A stretch of DNA of 41,241 nt from Lachnospiraceae bacterium (GTDB lineage: Bacteria > Bacillota > Clostridia > Lachnospirales > Lachnospiraceae), in contig JAFLTD010000017.1 in NCBI GenBank assembly GCA_022510625.1, forward strand, positions 1-41,241, given 5' to 3'. Under the pieces are notes generated by a model. The model saw only the letters and a list, made by a program, of their open reading frames with translations, made no database searches and was not told where the DNA came from. This document shows, one piece after another, positions 15,915 through 24,614 of this stretch. The translations under genes were made by a program, and so were the position numbers. Within the stretch, counting starts at the first letter, position 1. Each line of letters opens with the position of its first letter.

Positions 15915-18900
15915 ATGAGTAAGAAAAAATTCTGCTGGAAACGAACGGTTTCTGTGCTGCTGGCGATGGCGATGCTCATCACCGCCGCACCGCAGACGGG
16001 AATGTCCGTTTATGCAACGGGAGGGGGCAATGTTGACGACCTCTTATCCGCGGATGACGTTACGGCACAGGAAACGGCCGGCGATGAGAATGACGGGGAT
16101 TTAAGCGGCGATGAGACGACTACAGCTCCCGGCGGTACGGATGAGTCCGAGAATGTGGGAGGGGGTACGGGCAAGACCGAGAATCCTGAAGTACCTGAAG
16201 ACCCCGAAAAGCCGGATCTGAGTGATGATGCGGATCAGCCGGATGATGGCGGTGAAGCGGGAGATTCGGAGGACGAAGCCGAGCCCGGGGAGAGCGGCGA
16301 TGAGCTCACGGCGGACGAGGAATCTGTGTCCATGAACGATATCGGCGCGGATATCATGAGCGCCGACGAGCCGATGGCAGCGCTTGAGAAACCGGCATAT
16401 GTGGGAGAGATTCAGGATAAAGGCAGCCGCTTGGTTGTGGATGAGAACGATGCCAAAGCGGCAGGTATTGACAACCTTTGGGAGGTTCTGAATTATTATT
16501 GTGATGAAGGAATAGATCAGAAGTTTGACTGCGTTCAGATCGAAGTGTATGTAGACGGGGAGATCAGCGCATCAAATCCCAATATAAAGATCAATGGAAA
16601 TTATTACAATGGCGCAGTCCGCATTATGAATTACGAAGCCGAAGAATACTGGATTGACTATAATTTTAACTTGCCGGACGGTCTGTCTATGGGTTACAGC
16701 CTGCATTACCCGACCGCAATAGAGCGTAATGATGCTGAGTTACCGGTCGGATGTACATTGACTCCGGTGAAGAATCAGGGTATGAAGATAAACATGGCAA
16801 CGACTGATTTCCCAGTGGGGGAGAGCGGCGGGGTCAGCCTCTACTGGAACAAGGGCGGCGAGAACTATGACATATCGGATTGCTTCTGGGTGGGGGCGGA
16901 TGAGCCGCATACGGTTCTTATGACTATGAGTGGTGATGCGCCGTCGCAGGTCGTGCCTCCGGTTTTCAAGCTTGACTATGAAGTTGACCATAAGAACAAA
17001 CAGTCGCATATCGTGTTTAACGTAAGCGGTGCGGTGAAAGCTCCGGCAAATCAGTTTGAAGCAAAGAAGGACTATCTGATCACGTCCATGTGTAATGTCA
17101 GCTATCCGCTCTATAAGGATACGGAACTTAGGGCAGGGAGCCGCAGCGGCGCTTGGGACGATGTGGAGAATGTCACATGGAAAATCCTGAATGAATACAG
17201 CGAGCAATTTTATACCATTCAGCAGAATGAAGAGGATGAGAGGATCGCGACGCTCAGTACCTTGCGATACGGTGATGGCGAATATTACAGCGTGTCTTAC
17301 ACGGTAGGCGGAGAGCAATACTTCGAGCTCTACAATGTCTGGATCAATGCTGTCACGGAAAGCGGTAAGGTGCTGAATTATCTGGGAGATATTGATAACA
17401 GTGACACAATTGACGAACAACCATATTCGCGGCTTGTCATTGAGGAGGATAAAGCCCAGGAAAATAGTGGGAAGAACAATAGCGAGAAGATAACAAGTAT
17501 TCTGGGTTGGTACAAAGAACAGGGTCAGACTTTCAACTGTATAGAGTTTCGTTTGTTTGATTCATCTTCCAGGACGATACAGAAAGACTATGTCAATGGT
17601 GCAATCGATATTTTGGAAGACATCGACGATGACCATCTGGGGTGGGTAGATTTCGCTTTCTGGAATACAGAATCGGAAGTGAGATTTACGCTGGGGGCAC
17701 CCTATAAGACAACAGCGAACGTTAAGGCGACCTTCACGTTGACAGAGCTTGCTAACCAGGGATTGAAATTGAAGTTCGCGACAACAGCATTTCCGGCCCG
17801 GTGGGTAGATTTCGATTATAATCAGCAGGGTGAGAAGTATAATACAAGCTTGCCGTTTAACAATGCGGATCTCAGATTGTTCAAGCATTCGTCCGGCAAT
17901 CCGACAGCCATAGTAGCGAAGGAGGAATGGCAGCAATTTCGGTATGAAGTCAGTGATGAAGGGAATGAAAAGAATACAAGGCTTCATTTTGACAACATTC
18001 TGTCATTAGGTACTACCGAGTACCTTGTCACGTCCTTATATTGGGATGAATGGAATGAAGAGAACGGAGGAAATCCGGTCGTCGGTGTGGCGAAGGAGCT
18101 TATGGCGGGCGATCGTGCCGGCAATAAAGTTAAGGCGAGTGAGCTTGGTGCAAATGGCTACACCTCTGTCACATGGAAAGCCCTCGATGCAGATCGGGCG
18201 ACCATCGATAATAACGGTAACATGACGGCGTGGAGCAATCAGGGACAGATTTACTATTATGTAAAATATAAGTCCGGCAGCAACACATATCTTGAGGTAC
18301 ATGAGACGTGGGCTTCCGAGCAGCCGGTAAAAATCACGCTGGACCAGGAAAAGCTTACTCTGAATTATAGGGCAGATGGAAATTCGGAGGAGGAATGGCT
18401 GAAGGTCCGCTACTATCCCGTAGGTGTGGACAGAAATGAAAGCAGGATCAAGTGGGAGATAGAAGGCGGTAGCGACGCTATTTCTCTAATACAAGTAAAG
18501 GATGATGAGGATAACCCCAAAACAGATAAAGAGGGTAAACCGGTATACGACGGCGGAATCAGGGCGGAAAAACCGGGAACCGCTACGGTCAAAGTGTCCT
18601 ATCTGGCCGGCGACTACAATAATGATCAGTTCGTACCGGAGGGCGGAGCGCTCGCTACGGCAACATGCGAGGTCACAGTGGTACAACAGTATACCTGGGA
18701 TGAGAAGGCGCATGAGTCTATCAACGGCAAAAGCATAGATGACTTATATGCAATTCTGGGCATCGATGAGACGCTTGCCGCTATAGAGCTTCCTTATGAC
18801 GATGACACAGATACAGGCTGGACATGGGACGAACCGAACACATCCCTGGCAAGTTTCAAGGGTTCCTACGGTCATCCCTTTGCGGCCACTTACACATTTA

Positions 18901-21900
18901 ACGGAGTCAAACAATTCAGCGGTCATGTCTGGGTGGCTTTCGTTACCCCGATGGGCATTACGCTGACGATGAAGAACACGAATGAGGAACGCCAAGACGA
19001 TGAGCCTGAGTGGTATGAAGGCGTGCCGTCCTCAATGTGGGCCGGTGATGCGCTGAACGAGGAGAGCGGTGAATATGATAATGCCGAACAGGTTACGCTG
19101 AGTTATCAGTATGTTCTCGACGGTGCAGGCATATGGGATGATGATGGCGGAGCGAGATATCAAGACGCCATAAAGAGACTGGAAGAATACGAGAAGGCAA
19201 ACTATACCGTAGAGTGGACTTCCACGCCAAAAGATGCGCTTGAGGAGGTTGAGGCCGGCAAGATTTATCAGTATACGGCATCTATCGTAGGCAAGACCAG
19301 GAAAGCGGAGAAGAAAACCTTTACGGTGACGGTGAAGAATGCCAAGAACAAGGCGGTCTATAAGGCTTCGGCTAATGTGACCGTGACAGTGAGTCCGAAC
19401 TATGATTTCGATGGGGCGGCCTTTGAAAATGGGGATCAGCTGTATGTGACAAAGGACAGCAGCAATCAGATGTGGCTGGTTGTGAAGGTCAATAATACGA
19501 CGGTGGAGGACTACAGCAAGAAGAAGCTGACAATCGCCAGTGAGGACACAGCAGTCTTAAAGCTGACCGCCAATAAGACGGTGATCAATAATATAAAGAG
19601 TGTAGAAAACAGCGGAAAGGGAACGGAGGAAGAGCAGGAACAGACCGAAGATAATACGGTCTACGTGAAGATTCCCTGCACCAATCCCAAACCCGGTACG
19701 GCGTGGATTAAGATTACGGCTCCCGACGAGATGAAGAATTTCCGGCGTTATCAGATCGATTTCCCGGATAAAGAGCCGAAGGCGGTGAGCGCTACCACGG
19801 TTGCCATCAACAGGGCGATGACAGCAGAAAACAGAACTGCGACGGTGACAGTTCGCACCAACGCGAAGTATCCGCTTGAATTTACAGCAGGCGAAGAGGG
19901 AAGTAATATTGATTATCTGCTGAACGACAAAGCGAGCGAGAGCCTTGTGATTCGCGGAAATCAAACGGGGAATGTTGAGATTGACAACAATGAGAATGAC
20001 AACAATCAGTACAATATTTATGACATTGTTGTTAGTCTTCCCGACAAAGATGACCCCGGCATCAAGAATGGCAAGAGTACCGTCACGCTGAACCTTAAGG
20101 TGAAGCCGACAGAACAGGAAGAACCCGAGGAACTGACATATCAGCTCAAACTGACGGTCAATGTCAGCGATACCGTGCCGAAGGTTACATTTAAACAGAC
20201 CAAGAAAGTGAATCTTTTCTACAATGACGACGAAGGAAACGGTGTTCTGACTGTCACCGTAGCAGGCGGGGCAGAAATCGATAGTGGTAGTTTGTGCCTG
20301 GATGATTATAAGGATGCCAAGAAGCCGGCGAACGATGCCGATTGTAGTTATACATTAAGACCGACCGGAGATAACCAGTATGACATTATCTGGGAAGATG
20401 ATAATTCTGTCGGGCAAGACGGCGTTGTAAAGAGAGATGCGAAGAAGAATAAGGGAATCCTGAGATACAGGCTGAAGGGTTATGACGGTGAGTTCCAGGC
20501 GAACTTGACTGTATCGACCGAGACCAAGAAACCGACCATCGTACTGTCTGCGAAATCGGACACGTTATATCCGAAGGTGTACTACACGAATTCGTTCATC
20601 CAGCTGACGGATAAGGCGACGGGATGGAATATAGACCCCAGTGAGGTGCGGTATGTAGTTAATGCGAAGAAAGGGGAATATATTGATCTGAATGTGGCCG
20701 CAGTCGATTGGGATAATTATGACAGCCATACCGGTGAAAAACGGGTAGATCTCAACAACTCCTATTATTTGATCATGACCCCATGGGGACAAATTACCAA
20801 CAGATTGGTTGAGCAGGATGATTTAAAATCTTATAAGACCAAAGCGGATAAGATCACCTTAGAAGTTAAAGAAGCTAACTGGACTGATTATATCAGTGTT
20901 CCCTATAGCCTTACGGTGAGTACTTCCGATCCGAAACTGGTGCTTGGTAAATCTACCCTGACGCTGAATAAGCACGATGACGTGTATCAGTCACAGCAGG
21001 AAAGAACGACACTTCGCCTGAAGGGACATACGAATCAAATTCAGTGGGATGAGTGGAATTTTGTAACTTTTGTGGGACAGGACGACAAGTCAAAGAAAGT
21101 CCTCAGCATCGACGGCAGTCTGGTGTTGGATTATTGGAGCAATCCGGGAGATGTGTTGGTAAGCTTCAACGACAACAATCTTGCCACCGGAACCTACAAG
21201 TTCAAGATCAGCGTGGGTATTCCCGCTCAGGGTACAGCATATGCCTCCACAACGCTGACGGTCAAAGTTGTTGACACACCCGTGTCGAAGAATCTGAAGG
21301 TGACGGCGAAGGGATCGATCGATCTCATGAATATAGACGGCACATCCATTACTTACACGCCTAAACTTTCTAATTTGTCAGGGCAGGTCAATGGAGGATG
21401 GCTGGAAGGCAAAGATGAGGATATGTTTGAAAGCTGGTGGGACGGCAGCAAGCTGGTGGTTCAGGCACGGTGGGGAAACAGCTACTCTACCAAGGTGAAT
21501 TACCAGGTATATCCTGTGTTCTCTGTTAATGTACAGGATTATAACGGTTACATCGTACGGCCTGATAAGGCGCTTAACATTAAAGTGAAACAGGGTAAGC
21601 CGAAGCTGACAGCGGCCATGTCAAGCAACACAATCTATAGGCAGTTGGATAATGATGTGGAGATTAAGCTGAGTGCGATATTAGGCAAGAAAGATGTTGA
21701 GATAGATAGTGTATGGCTTGCCAACTACTGGGAAGATTTCGAACTGCAGCCGAATGGAACATGGCACAATGATGATACGGGGGAAGATTATCCTCTGATT
21801 TATAATCCCGAGACACAATCCGTCCGGTTGAAGCTCAAAGACAGATACAATACGGACAATGTCAGCGTTGTACAGAGCGGCAAGACGTGGAAAGTTAAAT

Positions 21901-21974
21901 TGCAGGTACGATATGCAAACAAGGCGGAGAACGAGAAGGTAGCAGAGGTTACGTGCTCCATCGTGGTACGCTGA
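15915..21974 (+). CDS. Giant secreted multi-domain (Ig-like) surface protein
   Basis: A 2019-residue protein with a Gram-positive signal peptide (VSVLLAMAMLITAAPQTG, likely cleaved after SVYA at residue 34). An acidic, probably disordered stretch (about 40-155, rich in Asp, Glu, Gly, Pro) follows. Two related modules come next, starting SRLVVDENDAKA (about 167) and SRLVIEEDKAQ (about 505), each with an NQGxK-[IL] segment followed by TT-[DA]-FP. Downstream are several beta-rich, BIG2/Ig-like units (KITLDQEKLTLNYRADG, TVTVSPNYDFDG, STLTLNLKVKPT). I see no LPxTG, SLH repeat or C-terminal membrane segment; it ends TCSIVVR. It may be an adhesin or matrix protein that is released or bound non-covalently. 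AAGGAGGAG at 15902-15910 is close to the ATG. Confidence 0.85.
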   Translation: MSKKKFCWKRTVSVLLAMAMLITAAPQTGMSVYATGGGNVDDLLSADDVTAQETAGDENDGDLSGDETTTAPGGTDESENVGGGTGKTENPEVPEDPEKPDLSDDADQPDDGGEAGDSEDEAEPGESGDELTADEESVSMNDIGADIMSADEPMAALEKPAYVGEIQDKGSRLVVDENDAKAAGIDNLWEVLNYYCDEGIDQKFDCVQIEVYVDGEISASNPNIKINGNYYNGAVRIMNYEAEEYWIDYNFNLPDGLSMGYSLHYPTAIERNDAELPVGCTLTPVKNQGMKINMATTDFPVGESGGVSLYWNKGGENYDISDCFWVGADEPHTVLMTMSGDAPSQVVPPVFKLDYEVDHKNKQSHIVFNVSGAVKAPANQFEAKKDYLITSMCNVSYPLYKDTELRAGSRSGAWDDVENVTWKILNEYSEQFYTIQQNEEDERIATLSTLRYGDGEYYSVSYTVGGEQYFELYNVWINAVTESGKVLNYLGDIDNSDTIDEQPYSRLVIEEDKAQENSGKNNSEKITSILGWYKEQGQTFNCIEFRLFDSSSRTIQKDYVNGAIDILEDIDDDHLGWVDFAFWNTESEVRFTLGAPYKTTANVKATFTLTELANQGLKLKFATTAFPARWVDFDYNQQGEKYNTSLPFNNADLRLFKHSSGNPTAIVAKEEWQQFRYEVSDEGNEKNTRLHFDNILSLGTTEYLVTSLYWDEWNEENGGNPVVGVAKELMAGDRAGNKVKASELGANGYTSVTWKALDADRATIDNNGNMTAWSNQGQIYYYVKYKSGSNTYLEVHETWASEQPVKITLDQEKLTLNYRADGNSEEEWLKVRYYPVGVDRNESRIKWEIEGGSDAISLIQVKDDEDNPKTDKEGKPVYDGGIRAEKPGTATVKVSYLAGDYNNDQFVPEGGALATATCEVTVVQQYTWDEKAHESINGKSIDDLYAILGIDETLAAIELPYDDDTDTGWTWDEPNTSLASFKGSYGHPFAATYTFNGVKQFSGHVWVAFVTPMGITLTMKNTNEERQDDEPEWYEGVPSSMWAGDALNEESGEYDNAEQVTLSYQYVLDGAGIWDDDGGARYQDAIKRLEEYEKANYTVEWTSTPKDALEEVEAGKIYQYTASIVGKTRKAEKKTFTVTVKNAKNKAVYKASANVTVTVSPNYDFDGAAFENGDQLYVTKDSSNQMWLVVKVNNTTVEDYSKKKLTIASEDTAVLKLTANKTVINNIKSVENSGKGTEEEQEQTEDNTVYVKIPCTNPKPGTAWIKITAPDEMKNFRRYQIDFPDKEPKAVSATTVAINRAMTAENRTATVTVRTNAKYPLEFTAGEEGSNIDYLLNDKASESLVIRGNQTGNVEIDNNENDNNQYNIYDIVVSLPDKDDPGIKNGKSTVTLNLKVKPTEQEEPEELTYQLKLTVNVSDTVPKVTFKQTKKVNLFYNDDEGNGVLTVTVAGGAEIDSGSLCLDDYKDAKKPANDADCSYTLRPTGDNQYDIIWEDDNSVGQDGVVKRDAKKNKGILRYRLKGYDGEFQANLTVSTETKKPTIVLSAKSDTLYPKVYYTNSFIQLTDKATGWNIDPSEVRYVVNAKKGEYIDLNVAAVDWDNYDSHTGEKRVDLNNSYYLIMTPWGQITNRLVEQDDLKSYKTKADKITLEVKEANWTDYISVPYSLTVSTSDPKLVLGKSTLTLNKHDDVYQSQQERTTLRLKGHTNQIQWDEWNFVTFVGQDDKSKKVLSIDGSLVLDYWSNPGDVLVSFNDNNLATGTYKFKISVGIPAQGTAYASTTLTVKVVDTPVSKNLKVTAKGSIDLMNIDGTSITYTPKLSNLSGQVNGGWLEGKDEDMFESWWDGSKLVVQARWGNSYSTKVNYQVYPVFSVNVQDYNGYIVRPDKALNIKVKQGKPKLTAAMSSNTIYRQLDNDVEIKLSAILGKKDVEIDSVWLANYWEDFELQPNGTWHNDDTGEDYPLIYNPETQSVRLKLKDRYNTDNVSVVQSGKTWKVKLQVRYANKAENEKVAEVTCSIVVR

Positions 21975-22008
21975 CGGAAAATAATAATAATGAATTAAGC
22001 TGTTTATT

Positions 22009-22049
22009 GGCGGTGGGCACTTCCGTGTGAAGTGTCCGCCGCTTTCCTG
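22009..22049 (+). terminator. Terminator-like hairpin, copy 1 of a duplicated element
   Basis: A stem of about 14-15 pairs including G-U pairs (22009-22023 with 22029-22043) around the loop CGTGT, followed by TTTCCTG. The U-run is short. Thirty-five bases from GGGCACTTCC onward are identical to the copy at 23197. Confidence 0.65.
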
Positions 22050-22082
22050 CCGACAGGTATTGTCAATCAACTGAAAAAGTAT

Positions 22083-22111
22083 TTGCAATTACGATAAAAA
22101 TATGATATGAT
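22083..22111 (+). promoter_or_regulatory. Putative promoter of the Rpn-family gene
   Basis: TTGCAA (22083-22088) and TATGAT (22106-22111) are separated by 17 bases, about 180 bases upstream of the gene. Confidence 0.5.
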
Positions 22112-22241
22112 TCAGAAAAGCATATTTTCTTAATACAAGCGGACGAGTCCGTCTATGGACCTGCCCGTTGTCAAGTACTTTCTATTATTCTACTAAGTTT
22201 CAGAAAATCCATGCTTTTATCCCAATCAACATTCTATGAAG

Positions 22242-22275
22242 GCAGGAGATTCCGGAACCGGAGTTGTTCTCCTGC
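22242..22275 (+). promoter_or_regulatory. Leader hairpin just before the ribosome site
   Basis: Arms GCAGGAGA (22242-22249) and TCTCCTGC (22268-22275), with a possible inner TCCGG/CCGGA stem. The ribosome site AAAGGAGG begins four bases later, so the fold could influence initiation. Confidence 0.45.
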
Positions 22276-22293
22276 GGCAAAGGAGGACACAAG

Positions 22294-23172
22294 ATGAGTG
22301 AAACAAAAGTACAACGCAACTACAAGGACACAATATTTCGCATGCTGTTCAAGGACAAGGAGAATCTCTTAAGCCTTTACAATGCATTGAACGGAACGGA
22401 TTATACGGACGTAAGCGGGTTGGAGGTCACCACGCTGGAGAATGCGGTTTATATGAACTACAAGAATGATGTCTCTTTCGTGTTCGATTCGGAGTTGATG
22501 GTCTATGAGCACCAGTCTACAGTGAACCCCAATATGCCTTTGCGGGATCTTTTCTATGTGACGAGCGTATTGCAGAAGAGGATTGATGGTCAGAGACTGT
22601 ACAACTCAAAAAGAGCCTTGATTCCCGCTCCGAGGTTCGTAGTCTTCTATAACGGGGCAACCGAACAGCCGGAGATACAAACTTTACGGCTGTCAGATTC
22701 CTACGAGAAGCGTCAGGAGGAACCGGAGCTCGAACTTGTCGTGACGGTATATAACATCAACTACGGCTGCAACAAGGAGATTTTAGGTGCGTGCAGGACA
22801 CTTAAGGAATATGCGATGTATGTGGAGCAGGTGAGAGACTATGCAAAGAAGATGCCCCTGTCAGAGGCGGTGGATAGTGCAGTAGACTACTGCATCGAAC
22901 ATGGTATTCTGTCGGAGTTTTTCAGACAAAATCGGGCGGAGGTTATAGCGATGTGTTTATATGAATTTGACGAGAAAGCATACTTGCAGAATGAGCGGGA
23001 GTATTGGTATGAAAGCGGAATAGAGCAGGGAATTAAGCAGGGATCTGAGGAAAAGAACCGTACTATCATCAGGAACATGCTGGGGCACGGTATGACGGAC
23101 GAAGATATCAGGGCGATAGTGGAGTGCAGTCAGGAACAGATTGAACAGGTACGGCGAGATGCACGGGGTTAA
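22294..23172 (+). CDS. Rpn-family recombination-promoting nuclease/putative transposase (PD-(D/E)XK)
   Basis: A 292-residue protein of the Rpn/PDDEXK family common in Clostridia. I place the start at ATG 22294, after AAAGGAGG (22279-22286), rather than at an upstream in-frame ATG at 22264. Family landmarks are TIFRMLFKDKENLLSLYNAL, ENAVYMNYKNDVSFVF, LMVYEHQSTVNPNMPLRDLF (nuclease D and the E-x-Q pair) and RFVVFYNG. The C-terminus has the usual helical tail with EQGIKQGSEE. E. coli RpnA-like relatives are DNA endonucleases that raise recombination; they also occur with mobile DNA. It stands alone, bracketed by two near-identical terminator hairpins, which suggests it is or was a small mobile or duplicated unit. 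Confidence 0.88.
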   Translation: MSETKVQRNYKDTIFRMLFKDKENLLSLYNALNGTDYTDVSGLEVTTLENAVYMNYKNDVSFVFDSELMVYEHQSTVNPNMPLRDLFYVTSVLQKRIDGQRLYNSKRALIPAPRFVVFYNGATEQPEIQTLRLSDSYEKRQEEPELELVVTVYNINYGCNKEILGACRTLKEYAMYVEQVRDYAKKMPLSEAVDSAVDYCIEHGILSEFFRQNRAEVIAMCLYEFDEKAYLQNEREYWYESGIEQGIKQGSEEKNRTIIRNMLGHGMTDEDIRAIVECSQEQIEQVRRDARG

Positions 23173-23196
23173 GAATTTGATATGAGGTATTTTTAG

Positions 23197-23237
23197 AGCG
23201 GCGGGCACTTCCGTGTGAAGTGTCCGCCGCTTTCCTG
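23197..23237 (+). terminator. Terminator-like hairpin, copy 2 of a duplicated element
   Basis: A 15-pair stem (23197-23211 with 23217-23231, including one G-U pair) around CGTGT, followed by TTTCCTG. It shares 35 identical bases with the hairpin at 22009. It ends the Rpn-family gene. Confidence 0.75.
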
Positions 23238-23273
23238 TTGCCTGCAATGTTTATATGTCGTAAAAAAGAAAAA

Positions 23274-23314
23274 TGATGCAAAAATGATACAACTTTGATA
23301 CAAGATTGATGCAA
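23274..23314 (+). promoter_or_regulatory. Four phased direct repeats TGATRCAA upstream of the LysM gene
   Basis: TGATGCAA (23274), TGATACAA (23285), TGATACAA (23296) and TGATGCAA (23307) start exactly 11 bases apart, one helical turn. The last overlaps a possible -35 TTGATG (23306-23311) with TATATG at 23328-23333, 16 bases on. This pattern suggests cooperative binding of a regulator along one DNA face. Confidence 0.6.
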
Positions 23315-23355
23315 GCCTGTGATATCGTATATGGCGGAAGGAAGGTAAGAAACCG

Positions 23356-24219
23356 ATGAAAATTAAGAGATTATTGATATTTATGCTTGCAGGGTTCTTG
23401 TTATTGCCGTTGTTTGGCAGCAGGGTATACGCTGTGGAGAATGCGTATGAGGTGCAAAAAGGCGACTGTCTCTGGAAGATTGCAGAGAGATACTTGGGCG
23501 ACGGTGCACGCTATACAGATATTGTGGCGTGGAATGAGGAGCTGATTCAAGATTCCAACCTAATCTATCCGGGTATGACGCTGCGGATCATGGCATATGC
23601 AGCGACAGATTCAAATCCGGATGCAGAGACAGATTCCAATTCGGATACAGAGACGGATATGCAGGATTCTCTCATGGAAACTTTGGAAGAAATGTCGATA
23701 TTCGGCACGATAAGCGGTTCATCCTGGGAAAATGAATGGCTGGGGATGCGTTTTGATTTGCCGGAGGGATTTAAGATGGAAACCGCGGAGGAATTTCTCG
23801 GCGATGATGAATATGAGTTTGACAGCGAGGACGACAGCATCATGGTAGACCTTGAATTCGTGGTGGAGAGTACTGACATTCTTGGTCCGATTGCCTATTT
23901 TGCAATCACTTTGTGGGATGATTCTATAGAAGCATTCATGGAAGAAATAAAGGCAGAAGAATTGGATGCCGGAATGAAAATGGATTTGGAATGGGAATGG
24001 AGCGCAGAAGGAACAGCAGAATTTGGTGGCAGGACCTTTGAACATTTTACCTCTTCGTCGAAATTGTTGGATATTGACATATATGAGGATTATTATGTGG
24101 CGCAACAGGATGATATAGTCTGCTTTTTCTCTGTTATATCTCCGGATTTGGATGGCGTAGGAAGCAAACCTACGGTTTTACTTGATGGTTTTTCCGCATA
24201 TTCGGACAAGACACTGTAA
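23356..24219 (+). CDS. Secreted LysM protein with the shared WExEWLGMR domain
   Basis: A 287-residue exported protein. The signal peptide (KIKRLLIFMLAGFLLLPLFG, likely cut after RVYA at residue 26) is followed by one LysM domain (about 30-79: YEVQKGDCLWKIAERYLGDG, then NLIYPGMTLRI), which binds peptidoglycan glycan strands. An acidic linker (85-118) leads to a C-terminal domain (about 121-287) beginning WENEWLGMRFDLPEGF, a paralogue of the C-terminal domain of the membrane protein at 12328. Function of that domain is unknown. The ATG follows AAGGAAGG by about 10 bases. Phased repeats upstream suggest dedicated control, and a decayed third copy of the domain lies directly downstream. Confidence 0.85.
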   Translation: MKIKRLLIFMLAGFLLLPLFGSRVYAVENAYEVQKGDCLWKIAERYLGDGARYTDIVAWNEELIQDSNLIYPGMTLRIMAYAATDSNPDAETDSNSDTETDMQDSLMETLEEMSIFGTISGSSWENEWLGMRFDLPEGFKMETAEEFLGDDEYEFDSEDDSIMVDLEFVVESTDILGPIAYFAITLWDDSIEAFMEEIKAEELDAGMKMDLEWEWSAEGTAEFGGRTFEHFTSSSKLLDIDIYEDYYVAQQDDIVCFFSVISPDLDGVGSKPTVLLDGFSAYSDKTL

Positions 24220-24220
24220 A

Positions 24221-24439
24221 AGGACGGATTTGCGGTTCGAACTGCCGGAAGGTTTTCGATTCGGGGAGTTGCAGGATTACAATAATTGGATCTGCTGGCG
24301 CAGATGCTCACCGCATTTGGCTTGGAGGGAGTGGAATGGAAGACGGAGACGGTGATGTACGTAGCGACGTAGCGATATGAAAGCGCTGATCAACGGATTT
24401 CGTTGGTCGGATGATGAAAATGGGTGCATAACTGTCTGA
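24221..24439 (+). pseudogene. Frameshifted remnant of a third copy of the shared domain
   Basis: Directly after the LysM gene stop, one frame reads DLRFELPEGFRFGELQDYNN (24227-24286), matching the shared domain start (MRFDLPEGF and GAELDFYNQ in the two intact copies). A shift to the next frame then gives DLLAQMLTAFGLEGVEWKTE and runs to a stop at about 24372-24374. A later segment (24378-24439) reads MKALINGFRWSDDENGCITV, resembling the C-terminal GFS end of the domain. There is no start codon or ribosome site. It is the decayed tail of a tandem duplicate, most of whose middle is lost. Confidence 0.65.
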
Positions 24440-24447
24440 CTCGGGGA

Positions 24448-24476
24448 TTGAAATGTGATGGATTTTTTGGCATAAT
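24448..24476 (+). promoter_or_regulatory. purL: Putative purL promoter
   Basis: TTGAAA (24448-24453) and CATAAT (24471-24476) are 17 bases apart. Transcription would begin near 24483, giving a leader of about 130 bases that starts inside a long hairpin. Confidence 0.55.
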
Positions 24477-24478
24477 AT

Positions 24479-24564
24479 GAGATGGGGTTACACTAAGACA
24501 ATAAAGTACATAGTCTAAGTGTAACCGACCATCTCGGAAGAAATGCAAGAGCAGCATTTCTTCC
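24479..24564 (+). promoter_or_regulatory. purL: Two tandem hairpins in the purL leader
   Basis: The first (24479-24535) pairs GAGATGG with CCATCTC and GGTTACACT with AGTGTAACC, continuing AGAC/GTCT past one mismatch. The second (24536-24564) follows at once, with perfect 11-base arms GGAAGAAATGC/GCATTTCTTCC and loop AAGAGCA. Neither is followed by a T-run. I could not match purine or PRPP (ykkC-type) riboswitch consensus sequences. Confidence 0.55.
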
Positions 24565-24614
24565 CAAGTATATCTAAGTCATGTCATAATACAATAAATG
24601 AGGGAGAATCCATC

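Larger units (their letters stand above)
21975..22293. other. Intergenic region with terminator, promoter and leader hairpin
   Basis: After the giant gene comes a long hairpin (22009-22043), then a promoter (22083-22111) and a leader hairpin just before the Rpn-family ribosome site. No further gene is supported between them. Confidence 0.6.

Noticed and set aside
22138-22165. Hammerhead-like core GACGAGTCCGTC
   Set aside because: The stem-like GGACGAGTCC is present but the required CUGAUGA and GAAA core strands are absent.
24476-24614. Purine or PRPP riboswitch before purL
   Set aside because: The conserved aptamer bases of either class are not visible; only two simple hairpins are seen.
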